Notes: generated by a model from the letters alone, not told the origin. 33,883 nt of DNA from Roseomonas sp. (GCA_020249265.1 JADCGA010000055.1:1-33883), one strand, 5' to 3'. Positions 1 to 8,517 are shown, counted from the first letter of the stretch. Translations and numbers: made by a program.

Positions 1-56
1 AGCGCCACCTTTGCCTTGAAGGCTGGGCTGTGGTTCCGGCGTGGTCGTCTCGTCAT
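1..56 (-). CDS. IS3-family transposase OrfA, N-terminal fragment
   Basis: Only the first 18 codons lie in the window. They read MTRRPRRNHSPAFKAKVAL. The basic start followed by HSPAFKAKVAL is the characteristic N-terminus of IS3-family OrfA proteins, which carry a helix-turn-helix for binding the element ends. The start codon at 56 is preceded by a good ribosome binding site, AGGAGA, six bases upstream. In complete IS3 elements, orfA overlaps orfB, which encodes the DDE integrase and is made by -1 frameshifting; that part lies off the window. Whether this copy is intact cannot be judged. Confidence 0.75.
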   Translation of the reverse strand, partial: MTRRPRRNHSPAFKAKVA

Positions 57-141
57 GGTATCTCCTGTTCACGGCATCATGCCGCGGTCAGGCAGAAAAT
101 CCACTTATCCCAGCTGTTCAGAATCCCCGAGCCACCTCTCA
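1..141 (-). mobile_element. IS3-family insertion sequence, left end (partial)
   Basis: This is the terminal part of an insertion sequence lying on the minus strand and running off the window start. Read on the minus strand, it begins at 141 with TGAGAGGTGGCTCGGGGATT, which fits an IS3-type terminal inverted repeat starting with TG. An 85-base untranslated leader follows, then the first codons of a transposase OrfA at 56. The outer boundary is placed at 141 because the reading frame of a GNAT acetyltransferase is intact up to 142 and unrelated sequence starts there. The other end, and therefore any target duplication, lies outside the window. The family is assigned from the OrfA N-terminus; the exact IS name cannot be given. 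Confidence 0.75.
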
Positions 142-670
142 AACGCTCGGCATGCCCTTGACCTCGGAACTCGGGATGCGTGCAGATTGCACTTAGCTCG
201 GTGTAGCCCGGCAACCGCATGCGTTCGCCCGCCATCGCCACAAGGCGGCCGTTGTCGCGGTAACCGACAAAACGGCCGAGAAGATGGGTACGCGCTCCGA
301 AAGGGCCTGGCTGAGCAAGCTTCGCGAGTTCCTGCATCGCTGGAGCATCGGCTTCCGACAAATCGTCGGGAACGGGGGCGTCCTCTGCCAAACGCCCCGC
401 ATGCGGGAACACCATTTGCAGCATCGGGAACGCATCGACCTTCTGCCACCCATTAGGTAGGGGCTCGTCGGTTGGCCGGAACAAGCGCGCCTCGGTGTTT
501 GGCGGAAGGCCTAGACCTAAGTCCGCATAGGCTTCCGGCGAAGCGTCCTCGATCGCGGAAAAAGGGGCGATGTCGCGCGGGAAGTGGCGTGCGAGACCCG
601 CGCCGACCGCCAGACTCGCTTGCGGCCCGGTCAGCGCGTGCCAAACAGGGTTGTCCAAAACATCGCTCAT
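77..670 (-). pseudogene. GNAT-family N-acetyltransferase, C-terminus replaced by IS insertion
   Basis: The frame starts at 670 (MSDVLDNPVW) and stays acetyltransferase-like for 176 codons, to 142. The acetyl-CoA binding motif A is visible as HPEFRGQGHAERL near residues 165-177, preceded by the beta-strand ELSAICT. This is the arrangement of FR47-like GNAT enzymes, which transfer acetyl groups to amines. At 142/141 the sequence becomes insertion-sequence DNA. The frame then adds about 20 foreign residues and stops at 77, so the last helix and strands of the fold (roughly 40-50 residues) are lost. The substrate is unknown. A stable chimeric protein of 197 residues is possible but probably inactive. 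The gene is divergent from the ada-like gene, with 100 bases between their starts. Confidence 0.75.
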
Positions 671-770
671 GCGCTCATCCCGTCCATTGCTGGACAAGCA
701 AATATCATCGGGCACATGATCAACGCTCGCCGGAATCGGACTCCGTCGGCAACACATCAAAGGGCGCAAC

Positions 771-1340
771 ATGCTGGATGCCGAGGAATGCGAGCGTGCC
801 CGCGTCGGCAGAAACCGCCTCTATGATGGGCGCTTCTTTTCGGGCGTTCGTACGACGAAAATCTACTGCCGCCCGGTCTGCCCCGTGCGACCCGCCAAGG
901 CTGCGAATGTCACGTTCTATCCGTCAGCGGCGGCGGCCGAAGCGGCTGGCTTTCGGCCCTGCCTGCGGTGCAGGCCTGAAGCCGCTCCGTTCTCGCCTGC
1001 GTGGAATGGCAGCCTTACGACGGTCGAACGAGCGATGCGATTGATCGTCGATGGCGCGCTTGACGAGGCCAATGTGACCACCCTCGCGGAACGGCTCGGC
1101 GTCGGCCCAAGGCATCTGACGCGGCTGTTTCAGAAGCACCTTGGAGCGAGCCCCGTCCAGATTGCGCAGACAACGCGCGTGCAACGCGCGAAACGTCTAC
1201 TCGATGAAACCGATCTGCCCATCTCTGACATTGCCATGCAGGCCGGGTTCGGGAGCCTGCGCCGCTTCAATACGGTCTTCGCTGCGGTCTATCGAAGGCC
1301 ACCTTCCGAGGTCAGGCGGGTGGGCAAGCGGGGCGACTGA
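771..1340 (+). CDS. Ada-type regulator: zinc/methyl-acceptor domain plus AraC HTH
   Basis: This is a 189-residue protein with two domains. Residues 1-75 match the Ada metal-binding domain: GRFFSGVRTTKIYCRPVC, then FRPCLRC. They supply the four zinc cysteines C33, C37, C64 and C67. In Ada and AdaA the cysteine equivalent to C33 accepts a methyl group from DNA methylphosphotriesters and switches on the regulator. Residues 85-185 form an AraC-type double helix-turn-helix (TLAERLGVGPRHLTRLFQ; ISDIAMQAGFGSLRRFN). There is no O6-methylguanine methyltransferase domain and no AlkA glycosylase domain after the HTH. The protein therefore has the shape of Bacillus AdaA rather than of the Ada-AlkA fusions common in proteobacteria. 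It probably senses alkylation damage. AAGGG lies about six bases before the ATG. Confidence 0.85.
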   Translation: MLDAEECERARVGRNRLYDGRFFSGVRTTKIYCRPVCPVRPAKAANVTFYPSAAAAEAAGFRPCLRCRPEAAPFSPAWNGSLTTVERAMRLIVDGALDEANVTTLAERLGVGPRHLTRLFQKHLGASPVQIAQTTRVQRAKRLLDETDLPISDIAMQAGFGSLRRFNTVFAAVYRRPPSEVRRVGKRGD

Positions 1341-1664
1341 GTGCCATCAACCGTACAGCCCGCCCTTGTGCATAAGTCTTGAATTGGGAGGCGCTTTTCT
1401 TCGCAGCTACCGTGCAAATGGTAGCTTACGTGTTCGCCCTTAGCTTGAGGAGGCGGGCGGGAGCGAGGAGGTTGTTGGTGCTTCGAAAGCGTCGAATTTT
1501 TCCATTTCAGCGGTATTCCTTCCGCTGTCCCATTATCATTCGAGTGGTTTGAGCATCGCCTTCGTGGTGGCTGCCGCCATTTCGACCGCATGCTAAAGGC
1601 TCTCTGCTTCCCTTCGCCCTTCTTCCCGTCTATCCCGGCAACCCTACCCCCAGGGAGAGACCCC
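1341..1664. other. Gene-poor gap with two small inverted repeats
   Basis: No convincing gene is seen in these 324 bases; open frames here lack family resemblance and good start sites. Two short perfect hairpins are present. AGCTACC and GGTAGCT (1405-1426) have an 8-base loop. CAGCGG and CCGCTG (1508-1527) also have an 8-base loop. Neither is followed by a T-run, so they are weak terminator candidates for the ada-like gene. The gap separates the accessory left edge from the conserved operon starting at 1665 and probably holds that operon's promoter near its 3' end. Confidence 0.4.
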
Positions 1665-2363
1665 ATGCCCGCTTGGCTGCCCGAATTGGCGGCTTCGGTC
1701 TTCGCGACCATCATCGCCATCACGCTGCATGAAGCGGCGCATGGCTATGCTGCGCGTGCTTTGGGCGATGACACGGCAGCCCGGGCGGGGCGGCTCAGCC
1801 TGAACCCGATCCGCCATGTGGATATGGTCGGCACCATCCTGCTGCCGGGTTTTTTGCTGGTCTCCCAACTGCTTACCATTGGCCGCGTGGAAGCCATGTT
1901 CGGCTGGGCCAAGCCTGTCCCGGTCAATATTTGGCAGCTCCGCAACCCGCGCTATGGCATGGTGGCGGTGGCGGCGGCGGGGCCGGCGACAAATTTCGCG
2001 CTCGCTTTGACAGCGGGGCTGGCGGCCCATGTGGTGGAACCCTGGCAGGCCAGCCCGGGGGCAGAGGGCACCGCCTTTGCCTATCGCGCCTTTGGCCTGT
2101 TCATCCTGGCCAATCTTGTGCTTGGCCTGTTCAACCTGTTTCCCCTGCCACCCTTGGATGGCGGGCGCATTGCGGTCGGGCTTCTGCCCCGCACCCCTGC
2201 TCTGGCGCTGGCGCGCATAGAACCCTTTGGCCTGCTGGTGGTCATGTTTGGCCTGTTTATCCTGCCCCATTTGGTCCCCGGCTATGACCCCATGGGTTGG
2301 TTTTTCCGGGGGGTGGTTGCGCCCGCCTTCGATTTCGTTCTCATGCTCACCGGACACGGGTAA
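1665..2363 (+). CDS. Site-2 protease family (M50) membrane metalloprotease
   Basis: This is a 232-residue integral membrane zinc protease of the short, PDZ-less M50 group. HEAAH at residues 22-26 in the first membrane segment supplies two zinc ligands and the catalytic glutamate (H22, E23, H26). NLFPLPPLDGG near residues 157-167 supplies the third ligand, D165. AAAGPATNFALAL (about 103-115) is another conserved feature. Proteins of this group cut membrane substrates within the bilayer; the substrate here is unknown. The ATG at 1665 is chosen over an in-frame start at 1590 because AGGGAGAGA precedes it at the right distance and the extra 25 residues have no resemblance to the family. It is the first gene of the run leading into scpA, eight bases downstream. 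Confidence 0.88.
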   Translation: MPAWLPELAASVFATIIAITLHEAAHGYAARALGDDTAARAGRLSLNPIRHVDMVGTILLPGFLLVSQLLTIGRVEAMFGWAKPVPVNIWQLRNPRYGMVAVAAAGPATNFALALTAGLAAHVVEPWQASPGAEGTAFAYRAFGLFILANLVLGLFNLFPLPPLDGGRIAVGLLPRTPALALARIEPFGLLVVMFGLFILPHLVPGYDPMGWFFRGVVAPAFDFVLMLTGHG

Positions 2364-2371
2364 CGGGGCCG

Positions 2372-3133
2372 ATGAGCGAATCATCCCTGCAATTGCAGCT
2401 TGAAGGCTATGAAGGGCCACTAGATCTGCTGCTGGAACTCGCCCGGGCGCAGAAGGTGGACCTCGCCAAGATTTCCATCGTGGCCCTGGTGGAGCAATTC
2501 CTGGCGGTGATCGAAGGCGCGCGTCGCATTCGGCTGGAATTGGCCGCCGATTGGCTGGTGATGGCCGCTTGGCTCGCCTGGCTGAAATCCCGCCTGCTGA
2601 TCCCGCCCGAACAGGTGGAAGGCGAAGACGCCGAAGCCCTGGCCGAGGCTTTGACCGATCGGCTCGCCACACTTGAACGCATGCGCGCCGCCGCGCTTTG
2701 GCTGAACCGTCGGCCCTGGCTTGGCCATGATGTCTTTGCCCGCGGCGCCCCGGAACGGCTGAAGGTGGAAGATCGTTCCGGCATCTCTGCCGATCTGCCG
2801 GCGCTGTTGCAGGCCTATGTAGCGGGGCGGCGCCGTGCCTTGGCTGCGCGGCCCTATCGCCCCAAGCCGCGCAAGCTTTTCACCGTGCAGGAAGCCTTGG
2901 ATCGGCTGACCAAGCTGGTCGGCGCCTTGCCGAGTTGGTCCGAATTGCGCGCCTTCTTGCCGGAAGGCTTTGACGATCCGGTGGAACAGCGCGCCGCCTT
3001 GGCCAGCACCTTGATTGCAGGCTTGGAAATGGCGCGTGGCGGCGGGATAGAATTGCAACAGGAAGCGGCCTTCGGGCCGATCATGATCCGCCGCCGGGCA
3101 GAAGAAGAGGTCAGCGATGGAAGAACCGACTGA
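2372..3133 (+). CDS. scpA: Segregation and condensation protein A
   Basis: This is a 253-residue kleisin, the subunit that bridges the SMC heads with ScpB in the bacterial condensin complex during chromosome segregation. The N-terminal signature LEGYEGPLDLLLELARAQKVD (residues 11-31) is diagnostic, followed by DLAKISIVALVEQFLAVI and WLVMAAWLAWLKSRLLIP. The C-terminal winged-helix region (EAAFGPIMIRRR) is also recognisable. The start ATG at 2372 is the first methionine before this signature. The stop overlaps the start of scpB by 17 bases, showing translational coupling. The window contains no smc gene. Confidence 0.93.
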   Translation: MSESSLQLQLEGYEGPLDLLLELARAQKVDLAKISIVALVEQFLAVIEGARRIRLELAADWLVMAAWLAWLKSRLLIPPEQVEGEDAEALAEALTDRLATLERMRAAALWLNRRPWLGHDVFARGAPERLKVEDRSGISADLPALLQAYVAGRRRALAARPYRPKPRKLFTVQEALDRLTKLVGALPSWSELRAFLPEGFDDPVEQRAALASTLIAGLEMARGGGIELQQEAAFGPIMIRRRAEEEVSDGRTD

Positions 3134-3791
3134 AGCCGAAGCGCCGGCACCGGAAGCGCCAGCAGCGCCCGATGAAGCGACCATGGCGCTGGCGATTCGC
3201 ATCGCAGAGGCAGTGATTTTCGCTGCCGATCGCCCGGTATCGCCGCAGACCTTGGCCACGGTGCTGCCGGAAGGTGTTTCGGCAACCTCCGCCTGCGCCG
3301 CCCTCGCGGCGGCCTATGAAGGGCGCGGCGTGGTGCTGACTGAAATCGGCGGTGGCTATGCCTTCCGTACCGCCACAGACCTAGCACCCCGACTGACCAA
3401 GGTGGTGGAAAGCCCGCGCCGCCTGCCGCGCGCGGCTATGGAAGCGCTTGCCATCATCGCCTATCACCAGCCCTGCACGCGGGGCGATGTGGAGGAAATC
3501 CGCGGTGCCACGCTGGCGCAAACCACGCTCGAATCGCTGTTGGAGCTTGGCCTGGTGGCGCCGCGCGGGCGCCGTGAAGTGCCGGGGCGGCCCACGCTTT
3601 GGGGCACCACGCCGAAGTTTCTGGAGCAATTCTCCCTGAAATCCCTGGCCGATCTGCCGCGCAAGGAAGAATTGGTGACAGGCGATGCGCCACCCCTGCC
3701 CGGCCTGAACGCCCCCATCAGTACCGCCGAGGAAGCCGAGGAAGCCCCGGCGCCTACCCCCGAAGCCGCCGAGGAAGCCAGCCAAAGGTGA
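3117..3791 (+). CDS. scpB: Segregation and condensation protein B
   Basis: This is a 224-residue partner of ScpA. It has tandem winged-helix domains (about residues 25-100 and 100-175) that bind the middle of the kleisin. Family features include RIAEAVIFAADRPVSPQTLA, the strand GGGYAFRTATDLAPRL, and the conserved ALAIIAYHQPCTRGDVEEIRG followed by PGRPTLWGTTPKFLEQFSLKSLADLP. The N-terminus (E, A and P rich) and the C-terminal tail from about 185 (A, E and P rich) look disordered. The start overlaps scpA. The last four bases (GTGA, 3788-3791) overlap the start of the following ABC ATPase gene. Confidence 0.93.
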   Translation: MEEPTEAEAPAPEAPAAPDEATMALAIRIAEAVIFAADRPVSPQTLATVLPEGVSATSACAALAAAYEGRGVVLTEIGGGYAFRTATDLAPRLTKVVESPRRLPRAAMEALAIIAYHQPCTRGDVEEIRGATLAQTTLESLLELGLVAPRGRREVPGRPTLWGTTPKFLEQFSLKSLADLPRKEELVTGDAPPLPGLNAPISTAEEAEEAPAPTPEAAEEASQR

Positions 3792-4831
3792 GCCTCAGCT
3801 TCGCCGATATCCGCCATGCCTATGGCGCGCGGGAGGTTCTGGCCGGCATTGATCTCAGTGTCGCGGCGGGCGAGATTGTCTGCCTGCTCGGCGCCTCCGG
3901 CTGCGGCAAAACCACGCTGTTGCGACTGGCGGCGGGGTTGGAGCCCCTGCAACATGGCCGGATTGAAATCAGCGGGCGGTTGATTGCCGAAGCGGGGCTG
4001 GAGGTGCCGCCCGAAGCGCGTCATATTGGCTTTGTCTTCCAGGATTACGCGTTGTTCCCGCATTTAACTGTGGCGGAAAACGTTGCCTTCGGGCTGCGCT
4101 TCGCACCGCGCGGCGAAAGGGTTTGGCGTGTGATGGATGCGCTCGCCCGCGTAGGGCTGGAAGCCTTCCAGAATGCTTTTCCGCATATGCTCTCAGGCGG
4201 GCAGCAGCAGCGCGTGGCCCTGGCCCGCGCGCTCGCCCCCCGCCCGGCGGTGCTGCTGTTGGATGAGGCTTTTGCCAGCCTGGATGCGCGGCTGCGTGAA
4301 AAAGTGCGCGATGACACGCTGCATGTGTTGCAGGAAGCCGGCATCGCGACGCTGCTGGTCACGCATGATTCCGAAGAAGCCATGTTCATGGGTGATCGTA
4401 TCGCGCTCATGCGCGAAGGCCGGATTTTGCAGGTGGGCGTGCCCGAAGCGCTCTATCTGGCGCCAGCGGATCGCTATGTCGCGGGTTTCCTGGGTGAGGT
4501 GAATAGCCTGCCCGCCCGCATCGCTGCCGGCCAGGCGGAAACCGCGCTCGGCACCCTGCCCGCGCCGGGCTTCGCCGAAGGCGCCGAAGTGGATGTGCTG
4601 GTGAGGCCAGAGGGGCTGAAGCTCGGCGCTGAAGGCCCGGTAGTGGAGGTTGAAGCCTTCCGCCTGCTAGGCTCCACCACCCTAGCGCATCTTGCCCTGC
4701 CGGATGGCGCGGGCGGGCTTTTGCACCTGCATGCCAGGCTGCCCCCGGGGCGGCGGCTCAGGCGTGGGGAGCGAATCGCCGTTTCGCTTGACCCGGAACG
4801 CGCCTTTGTCTTCCCACGCGCCGAGGCATGA
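3788..4831 (+). CDS. ABC transporter ATP-binding protein, Fe3+/spermidine-like with TOBE-type tail
   Basis: This is a 347-residue importer-type ATPase. Visible motifs are Walker A GASGCGKTT (35-43), Q-loop Q85, signature LSGGQQQR (135-142), Walker B VLLLDE (155-160), D-loop SLD and H-loop H193. Residues from about 255 to the end form a beta-rich TOBE-like domain, as in FbpC, PotA and CysA. The long form and the HDSEEA/ADRYVAGFLGEVN region fit the iron(III) or polyamine group. The GTG at 3788 is chosen because it overlaps the scpB stop by four bases and places the first beta-strand correctly; earlier starts would read through scpB. No permease or binding-protein gene is nearby, so its transport partners must be elsewhere. 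It lies between scpB and tatB. Confidence 0.88.
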   Translation: MSLSFADIRHAYGAREVLAGIDLSVAAGEIVCLLGASGCGKTTLLRLAAGLEPLQHGRIEISGRLIAEAGLEVPPEARHIGFVFQDYALFPHLTVAENVAFGLRFAPRGERVWRVMDALARVGLEAFQNAFPHMLSGGQQQRVALARALAPRPAVLLLDEAFASLDARLREKVRDDTLHVLQEAGIATLLVTHDSEEAMFMGDRIALMREGRILQVGVPEALYLAPADRYVAGFLGEVNSLPARIAAGQAETALGTLPAPGFAEGAEVDVLVRPEGLKLGAEGPVVEVEAFRLLGSTTLAHLALPDGAGGLLHLHARLPPGRRLRRGERIAVSLDPERAFVFPRAEA

Positions 4832-4943
4832 CACGGCTTTCATTCAAGCGAGCGACGCGCCATATCAGGGCGGTTGGCGCGCATCCGGCTTCCTGCTAAC
4901 GGGTTCATCCCCGCCGGATTGAAGCGTGCGGACAAAGGAGAGC

Positions 4944-5438
4944 ATGTTCGACCTCGCCTGGTCAGAAATCGCCGTGATCGCGGTGGTGGCCGTTGTCGTC
5001 ATAGGTCCGAAGGATCTTCCGGAGGCCATTCGCGGTGTCGCGAAGGGCGTCCAGAAGCTGCGCCGTATGGCTGGCGAATTCCAGCAACAGGCGGATGAGC
5101 TGGTGCGCGAAGCGAAGCTTGATGATGTGCGCAATTCCATCCAGGAAATGAAGAGCACCATCAACGATATCCGCAGCTTCGACATCAAGGGCGAGATCGA
5201 AAAAACCGTGGATTCGGATGGCACGCTGAAAAAAACCATGGCCGATGACCCGCTGCGCGATACTTTCATGCCGCCGCCGCCCGCGCCTTATGTCCCGCCG
5301 GAATTGCCGCCCGCACCGGACGCGCCCCCTTTTGTGCCGCCCACAGTCGCGCGCTTTGCCGCCCCCTTGCCGCCCGCGCCTGGACCCGCGCCGGCCTCGC
5401 CCGCTTCGTCATCCACCCCACCCGCCGCCAGCGCTTGA
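4944..5438 (+). CDS. tatB: Sec-independent protein translocase subunit TatB
   Basis: This is a 164-residue single-span membrane protein that forms the twin-arginine signal receptor with TatC. The N-terminus MFDLAWSEIAVIAVVAVVVI is a short transmembrane helix with the conserved polar glutamate at residue 8. It is followed by the G21-P22 hinge and an amphipathic helix (DLPEAIRGVAKGVQKLRRMA). A helical region with EIEKTVDSDGTLKK follows, and the last 70 residues are a proline/alanine-rich tail. The FDLAWSE start, and the length, mark TatB rather than TatA. ATG 4944 is preferred over an in-frame ATG at 4926 because AAAGGAGAGC sits immediately upstream and the family begins MFD. tatC follows after nine bases. 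Confidence 0.92.
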   Translation: MFDLAWSEIAVIAVVAVVVIGPKDLPEAIRGVAKGVQKLRRMAGEFQQQADELVREAKLDDVRNSIQEMKSTINDIRSFDIKGEIEKTVDSDGTLKKTMADDPLRDTFMPPPPAPYVPPELPPAPDAPPFVPPTVARFAAPLPPAPGPAPASPASSSTPPAASA

Positions 5439-5447
5439 GGAATTTCC

Positions 5448-6245
5448 GTGTCCACCACCCGGGATGACGATCAAATAAACGATAAGGCGATGCCTTTGAT
5501 GGACCATTTGAAGGAGCTGCGTACGCGGCTGCTTTGGTCTGTCGGGGGTTTCGCGGCAGCTTTTGCGGTGTGCTATTATTTTTCGGCGCAGATTTACGCC
5601 TTTCTCGCGCAGCCCTTGGCCGATGTGCTGGCCAAGCAGGGTGGCGCTGATCGGCGCATGATCTTCACAGCACTTTATGAAGCCTTCTTCACCTATTTGA
5701 AGGTGGCGTTTTTCGGTGCGGTATTCTTTTCCTTCCCCATGTGGGCGACACAGCTTTGGCTATTTGTGGCGCCAGGGCTCTATCGCAGCGAAAAGCGGGC
5801 CATTATGCCCTTCCTTATCGCATCACCCTTCCTGTTTTTGGCGGGTGCGGCGCTGGCCTATTACTTCATCTTCCCGCTGGCTTGGCAATTCTTCATTTCC
5901 TTCGAAACCATGCCCGGATCAGGCGGTATTCCGGTGCAGTTGGAAGCGAAGGTCGGCGAATATCTCTCGCTGGTCATGCATATGATCCTGGCCTTTGGCA
6001 TTGCTTTCCAATTGCCGGTGCTGCTCACGCTTTTGTGTCGTGTGGGTATTTTGAATGTTGAAAGCCTGAGAAAAGGCCGCCGTTACGCCATTGTTGGCAT
6101 GTTCGTGGCCGCCGCAATCCTGACACCGCCTGATGTGATCAGCCAGATCGGCTTGGCCGTGCCGCTGATCCTGCTTTATGAAATTTCTATCCTGACGGCG
6201 AGCTGGATGGCGAAGAAGTCCGAAGCCGAAGCCGACAAGAGTTAA
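5448..6245 (+). CDS. tatC: Sec-independent protein translocase subunit TatC
   Basis: This is a 265-residue protein with six predicted membrane spans, the core receptor for twin-arginine signal peptides. Conserved features include HLKELR (residues 20-25, with E23), the periplasmic P56 region, LYEAFFTYLKVAFF, and the cytoplasmic loop FVAPGLYRSEKR with E115, which contacts the signal peptide. The late motif VVAAILTPPDVISQ appears here as FVAAAILTPPDVISQIGLAVPLILLYEISI. The start is GTG at 5448, with GAGGAA upstream. It is coupled closely to tatB. TatA, the pore-forming partner, is not encoded in this window. Confidence 0.95.
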   Translation: MSTTRDDDQINDKAMPLMDHLKELRTRLLWSVGGFAAAFAVCYYFSAQIYAFLAQPLADVLAKQGGADRRMIFTALYEAFFTYLKVAFFGAVFFSFPMWATQLWLFVAPGLYRSEKRAIMPFLIASPFLFLAGAALAYYFIFPLAWQFFISFETMPGSGGIPVQLEAKVGEYLSLVMHMILAFGIAFQLPVLLTLLCRVGILNVESLRKGRRYAIVGMFVAAAILTPPDVISQIGLAVPLILLYEISILTASWMAKKSEAEADKS

Positions 6246-6269
6246 CGAACCCATCGAAGATTCTGCAAG

Positions 6270-7541
6270 ATGCATGACATAAGGCAATTGCGCGCCGACC
6301 CGGTGGCTTTCGATGCGGCTTTGGCACGGCGGGGCATTGCCCCGGCGGCGGCGGGCATTCTGGCGCATGATGAGGCGCGGCGCGCCGCCCAAACCGCACT
6401 CCAGGAAAAGCAGGCGCGGCGCAATGCGCTTTCCAAGGATATCGGCATGGCCAAGCGCCAAGGCGCCGATACCGCGGCGCTGGAAGCCGGAGCGGTGCAA
6501 CTGCGCGATGACATGACGGCCCTTGAAGCGGAAGCCGCGAAGGCCGAGGCCGCACAACAAGCCGTGCTGGAAACACTCCCCAATATCCTTGATGCCGAAG
6601 TCCCTGATGGGCGCGATGAAAGCGCCAATGTTGTGCAGCATCTGCATGGCGCGCAGCCGGAATTTTCCTTCACACCCAAGCAGCATTTTGAATTGGGCGA
6701 AGCGCTTGGGTTGATGGATTTCTCAACCGCCGCGAAGCTGGCCGGGGCGCGCTTTACTGTGCTGAAGGGGCCGCTTGCGCGCTTGGAACGGGCACTCGGA
6801 CAATGGATGCTGAACCTGCATACGGAGGCCCACGGTTATACCGAAAGCGCCGTGCCGCTGCTGGTAAATGACTCCACCATGTATGGCACCGGCCAATTGC
6901 CGAAATTCGCCGAAGACCTGTTCCGCACCACCGATGGCCGCTGGCTGATCCCAACGGCGGAAGTGCCGCTGACCAATTTCGCCGCGCAGGAAATCAAGGC
7001 AGAGGCTGATCTGCCCTTGCGCCTGACCGCGCTTTCGCCCTGCTTCCGGTCTGAAGCGGGCAGCGCCGGGCGTGATACGCGCGGCATGCTGCGCCAGCAT
7101 CAATTCGCGAAAGTGGAGCTGGTTTCCATCGTGAAGCCGGAAGACAGCGACGCCGAGCATGAACGCATGACGCGCTGCGCAGAACGCGTGCTGACGGAAT
7201 TGGGCCTGGTGTGGCGGCGGATTATCCTTTGCGCCGGCGATACCGGCTTTGGCGCCGCACGCACCTATGATCTGGAAGTCTGGCTGCCAGGCCAGGGCGC
7301 GTGGCGGGAGATTTCATCCTGCTCCAATTGCCGGGATTTCCAGGCGCGCCGCATGGGGGCGCGCTACCGCGCCAAGGACGCCAAGGGCACCAGCTTTGTG
7401 CATACGCTGAATGGGTCTGGTGTGGCGATTGGGCGCGCGCTGATTGCCGTGCTGGAAACGCACCAACAAGCGGATGGGACCATCGCTATCCCGGAAGTGT
7501 TGCGCCCCTATATGGGCGGGCTGGCGCGGCTGGAAGGCTAG
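6270..7541 (+). CDS. serS: Serine-tRNA ligase
   Basis: This is a 423-residue class II aminoacyl-tRNA synthetase that charges tRNA-Ser, and also tRNA-Sec where present, with serine. Residues 1-105 form the long antiparallel coiled-coil arm that grips the tRNA variable arm. The serine-binding loop TAEVPLTN lies at 229-236. Motif 2 ([20 protein letters not shown], 257-276) and motif 3 ([13 protein letters not shown], about 384-396) are intact. The length is normal for the family. It is the last gene of the plus-strand run from 1665. Its stop codon overlaps the stop of the convergent transglycosylase gene within CTAG at 7538-7541. Confidence 0.96.
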   Translation: MHDIRQLRADPVAFDAALARRGIAPAAAGILAHDEARRAAQTALQEKQARRNALSKDIGMAKRQGADTAALEAGAVQLRDDMTALEAEAAKAEAAQQAVLETLPNILDAEVPDGRDESANVVQHLHGAQPEFSFTPKQHFELGEALGLMDFSTAAKLAGARFTVLKGPLARLERALGQWMLNLHTEAHGYTESAVPLLVNDSTMYGTGQLPKFAEDLFRTTDGRWLIPTAEVPLTNFAAQEIKAEADLPLRLTALSPCFRSEAGSAGRDTRGMLRQHQFAKVELVSIVKPEDSDAEHERMTRCAERVLTELGLVWRRIILCAGDTGFGAARTYDLEVWLPGQGAWREISSCSNCRDFQARRMGARYRAKDAKGTSFVHTLNGSGVAIGRALIAVLETHQQADGTIAIPEVLRPYMGGLARLEG

Positions 7542-7549
7542 CGCCGCGC
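7524..7549. terminator. Candidate bidirectional hairpin at convergent gene ends
   Basis: GCGCGGC (7524-7530) pairs with GCCGCGC (7543-7549) around a 12-base loop that contains both overlapping stop codons. The stem is GC-rich and symmetrical, so it would form in RNA from either strand. There is no T-run, so an intrinsic terminator is possible but unproven. Confidence 0.35.
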
Positions 7550-8440
7550 ACCAGTCCCCGCCGGGCGCGCCTCGGCCACTTCCGTCGCTGCATTCGCGGC
7601 CTTGGGGGGGAAGCAAACGATACGCGTCCGCGCCGCTGGGCCAGGGGTGCCGCCGCCACGCATACGAAGTTCAACCTCGGGCGTGGTCGGCACGGGTTTC
7701 AGGCTGGGCTCCCGCGCACCAATCAGCATCACCGCGCCGCGGCCAGTAGCACATAGCCCTGCCATGGCAGGCCCTGGCAGGGGAATAACCCCAGGCGCGG
7801 TGCCAGGGACAAAACCATTGCCACTCAGTGCTGCCATCACCCGCTGCTGATAGATCAGCCCGCGTTCCGGTGTCGCGGAATGGTAAAGCGCCACGGCCTG
7901 GTGCCAATCGCCAGTGCGCGCCTGCAGGCTCCGCAAATAGCGCACCGCATAGGCGACATTCGTTGTGGGGTCGAAGCCAGCTTCCAGGCTCGGGAAAGCA
8001 TCCGGGTGATGCAGCAGATTGACCTGCATGCAGCCAATATCAATCGAACGCACGCCGCGCGCCTGAATCGCGCGCACTTCCTGAAGCGCTTCGGCGTTCG
8101 AAGCGGCGTAGCGGCCATCACCGGCAGCGTTATAGGACCAAGGCCAGGGCTGCACGCTGCCATCCGGCGCACGGCGCCCGGTTTCAACCTTGGCGATGGC
8201 GCCGAGCAAGCCCGCCGGCATCCCAGCATCGCGCTCCGCCGCCGCGATGGCGGCGCTGCAAAGGCCCCAGGGTTCCGGCAAGGCGGGTGGCGCTGGACGC
8301 GCGGCGGCATTGGTGGCGGCGGGGCGTTGCTGGCGCGCGGCATTGGGCGCGGCGGCGGCATCCGGTGCTGCCAATGCAACATGCGGGAAAGCCGCCAGGA
8401 ACAGCCCCATAAGCCCAAGCAGCCGCTTGGCAGCAGCCAT
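7538..8440 (-). CDS. Lytic transglycosylase (SLT domain), exported
   Basis: This is a 300-residue protein with an N-terminal signal peptide ([20 protein letters not shown], cleavage likely near residue 24) and an alanine/proline-rich linker to about 55. The SLT-type domain spans roughly 58-215. The catalytic glutamate is E86 in AIAKVETGR. Also seen are [18 protein letters not shown] and a TPR-free tail in which [28 protein letters not shown] matches the end of the lysozyme-like fold. Such enzymes cleave peptidoglycan, forming 1,6-anhydromuramic ends. The start at 8440 is chosen over 8476 because GGGAGG lies nine bases upstream and the signal peptide starts there. The last 80 residues are not recognised. 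Confidence 0.85.
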   Translation of the reverse strand: MAAAKRLLGLMGLFLAAFPHVALAAPDAAAAPNAARQQRPAATNAAARPAPPALPEPWGLCSAAIAAAERDAGMPAGLLGAIAKVETGRRAPDGSVQPWPWSYNAAGDGRYAASNAEALQEVRAIQARGVRSIDIGCMQVNLLHHPDAFPSLEAGFDPTTNVAYAVRYLRSLQARTGDWHQAVALYHSATPERGLIYQQRVMAALSGNGFVPGTAPGVIPLPGPAMAGLCATGRGAVMLIGAREPSLKPVPTTPEVELRMRGGGTPGPAARTRIVCFPPKAANAATEVAEARPAGTGARR

Positions 8441-8517
8441 GCTGGAATTCCTCCCACATGCTCTTCGCACGCGCATTCCCTAGGCCCTGGAAGCGCCCGA
8501 GGTCAACCAAAACCCGA

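Noticed and set aside
1289-1723. Minus-strand frame of 144 codons in the gap after the ada-like gene
   Set aside because: There is no family resemblance and no start site, and it overlaps the first codons of the well-supported M50 protease gene on the other strand.
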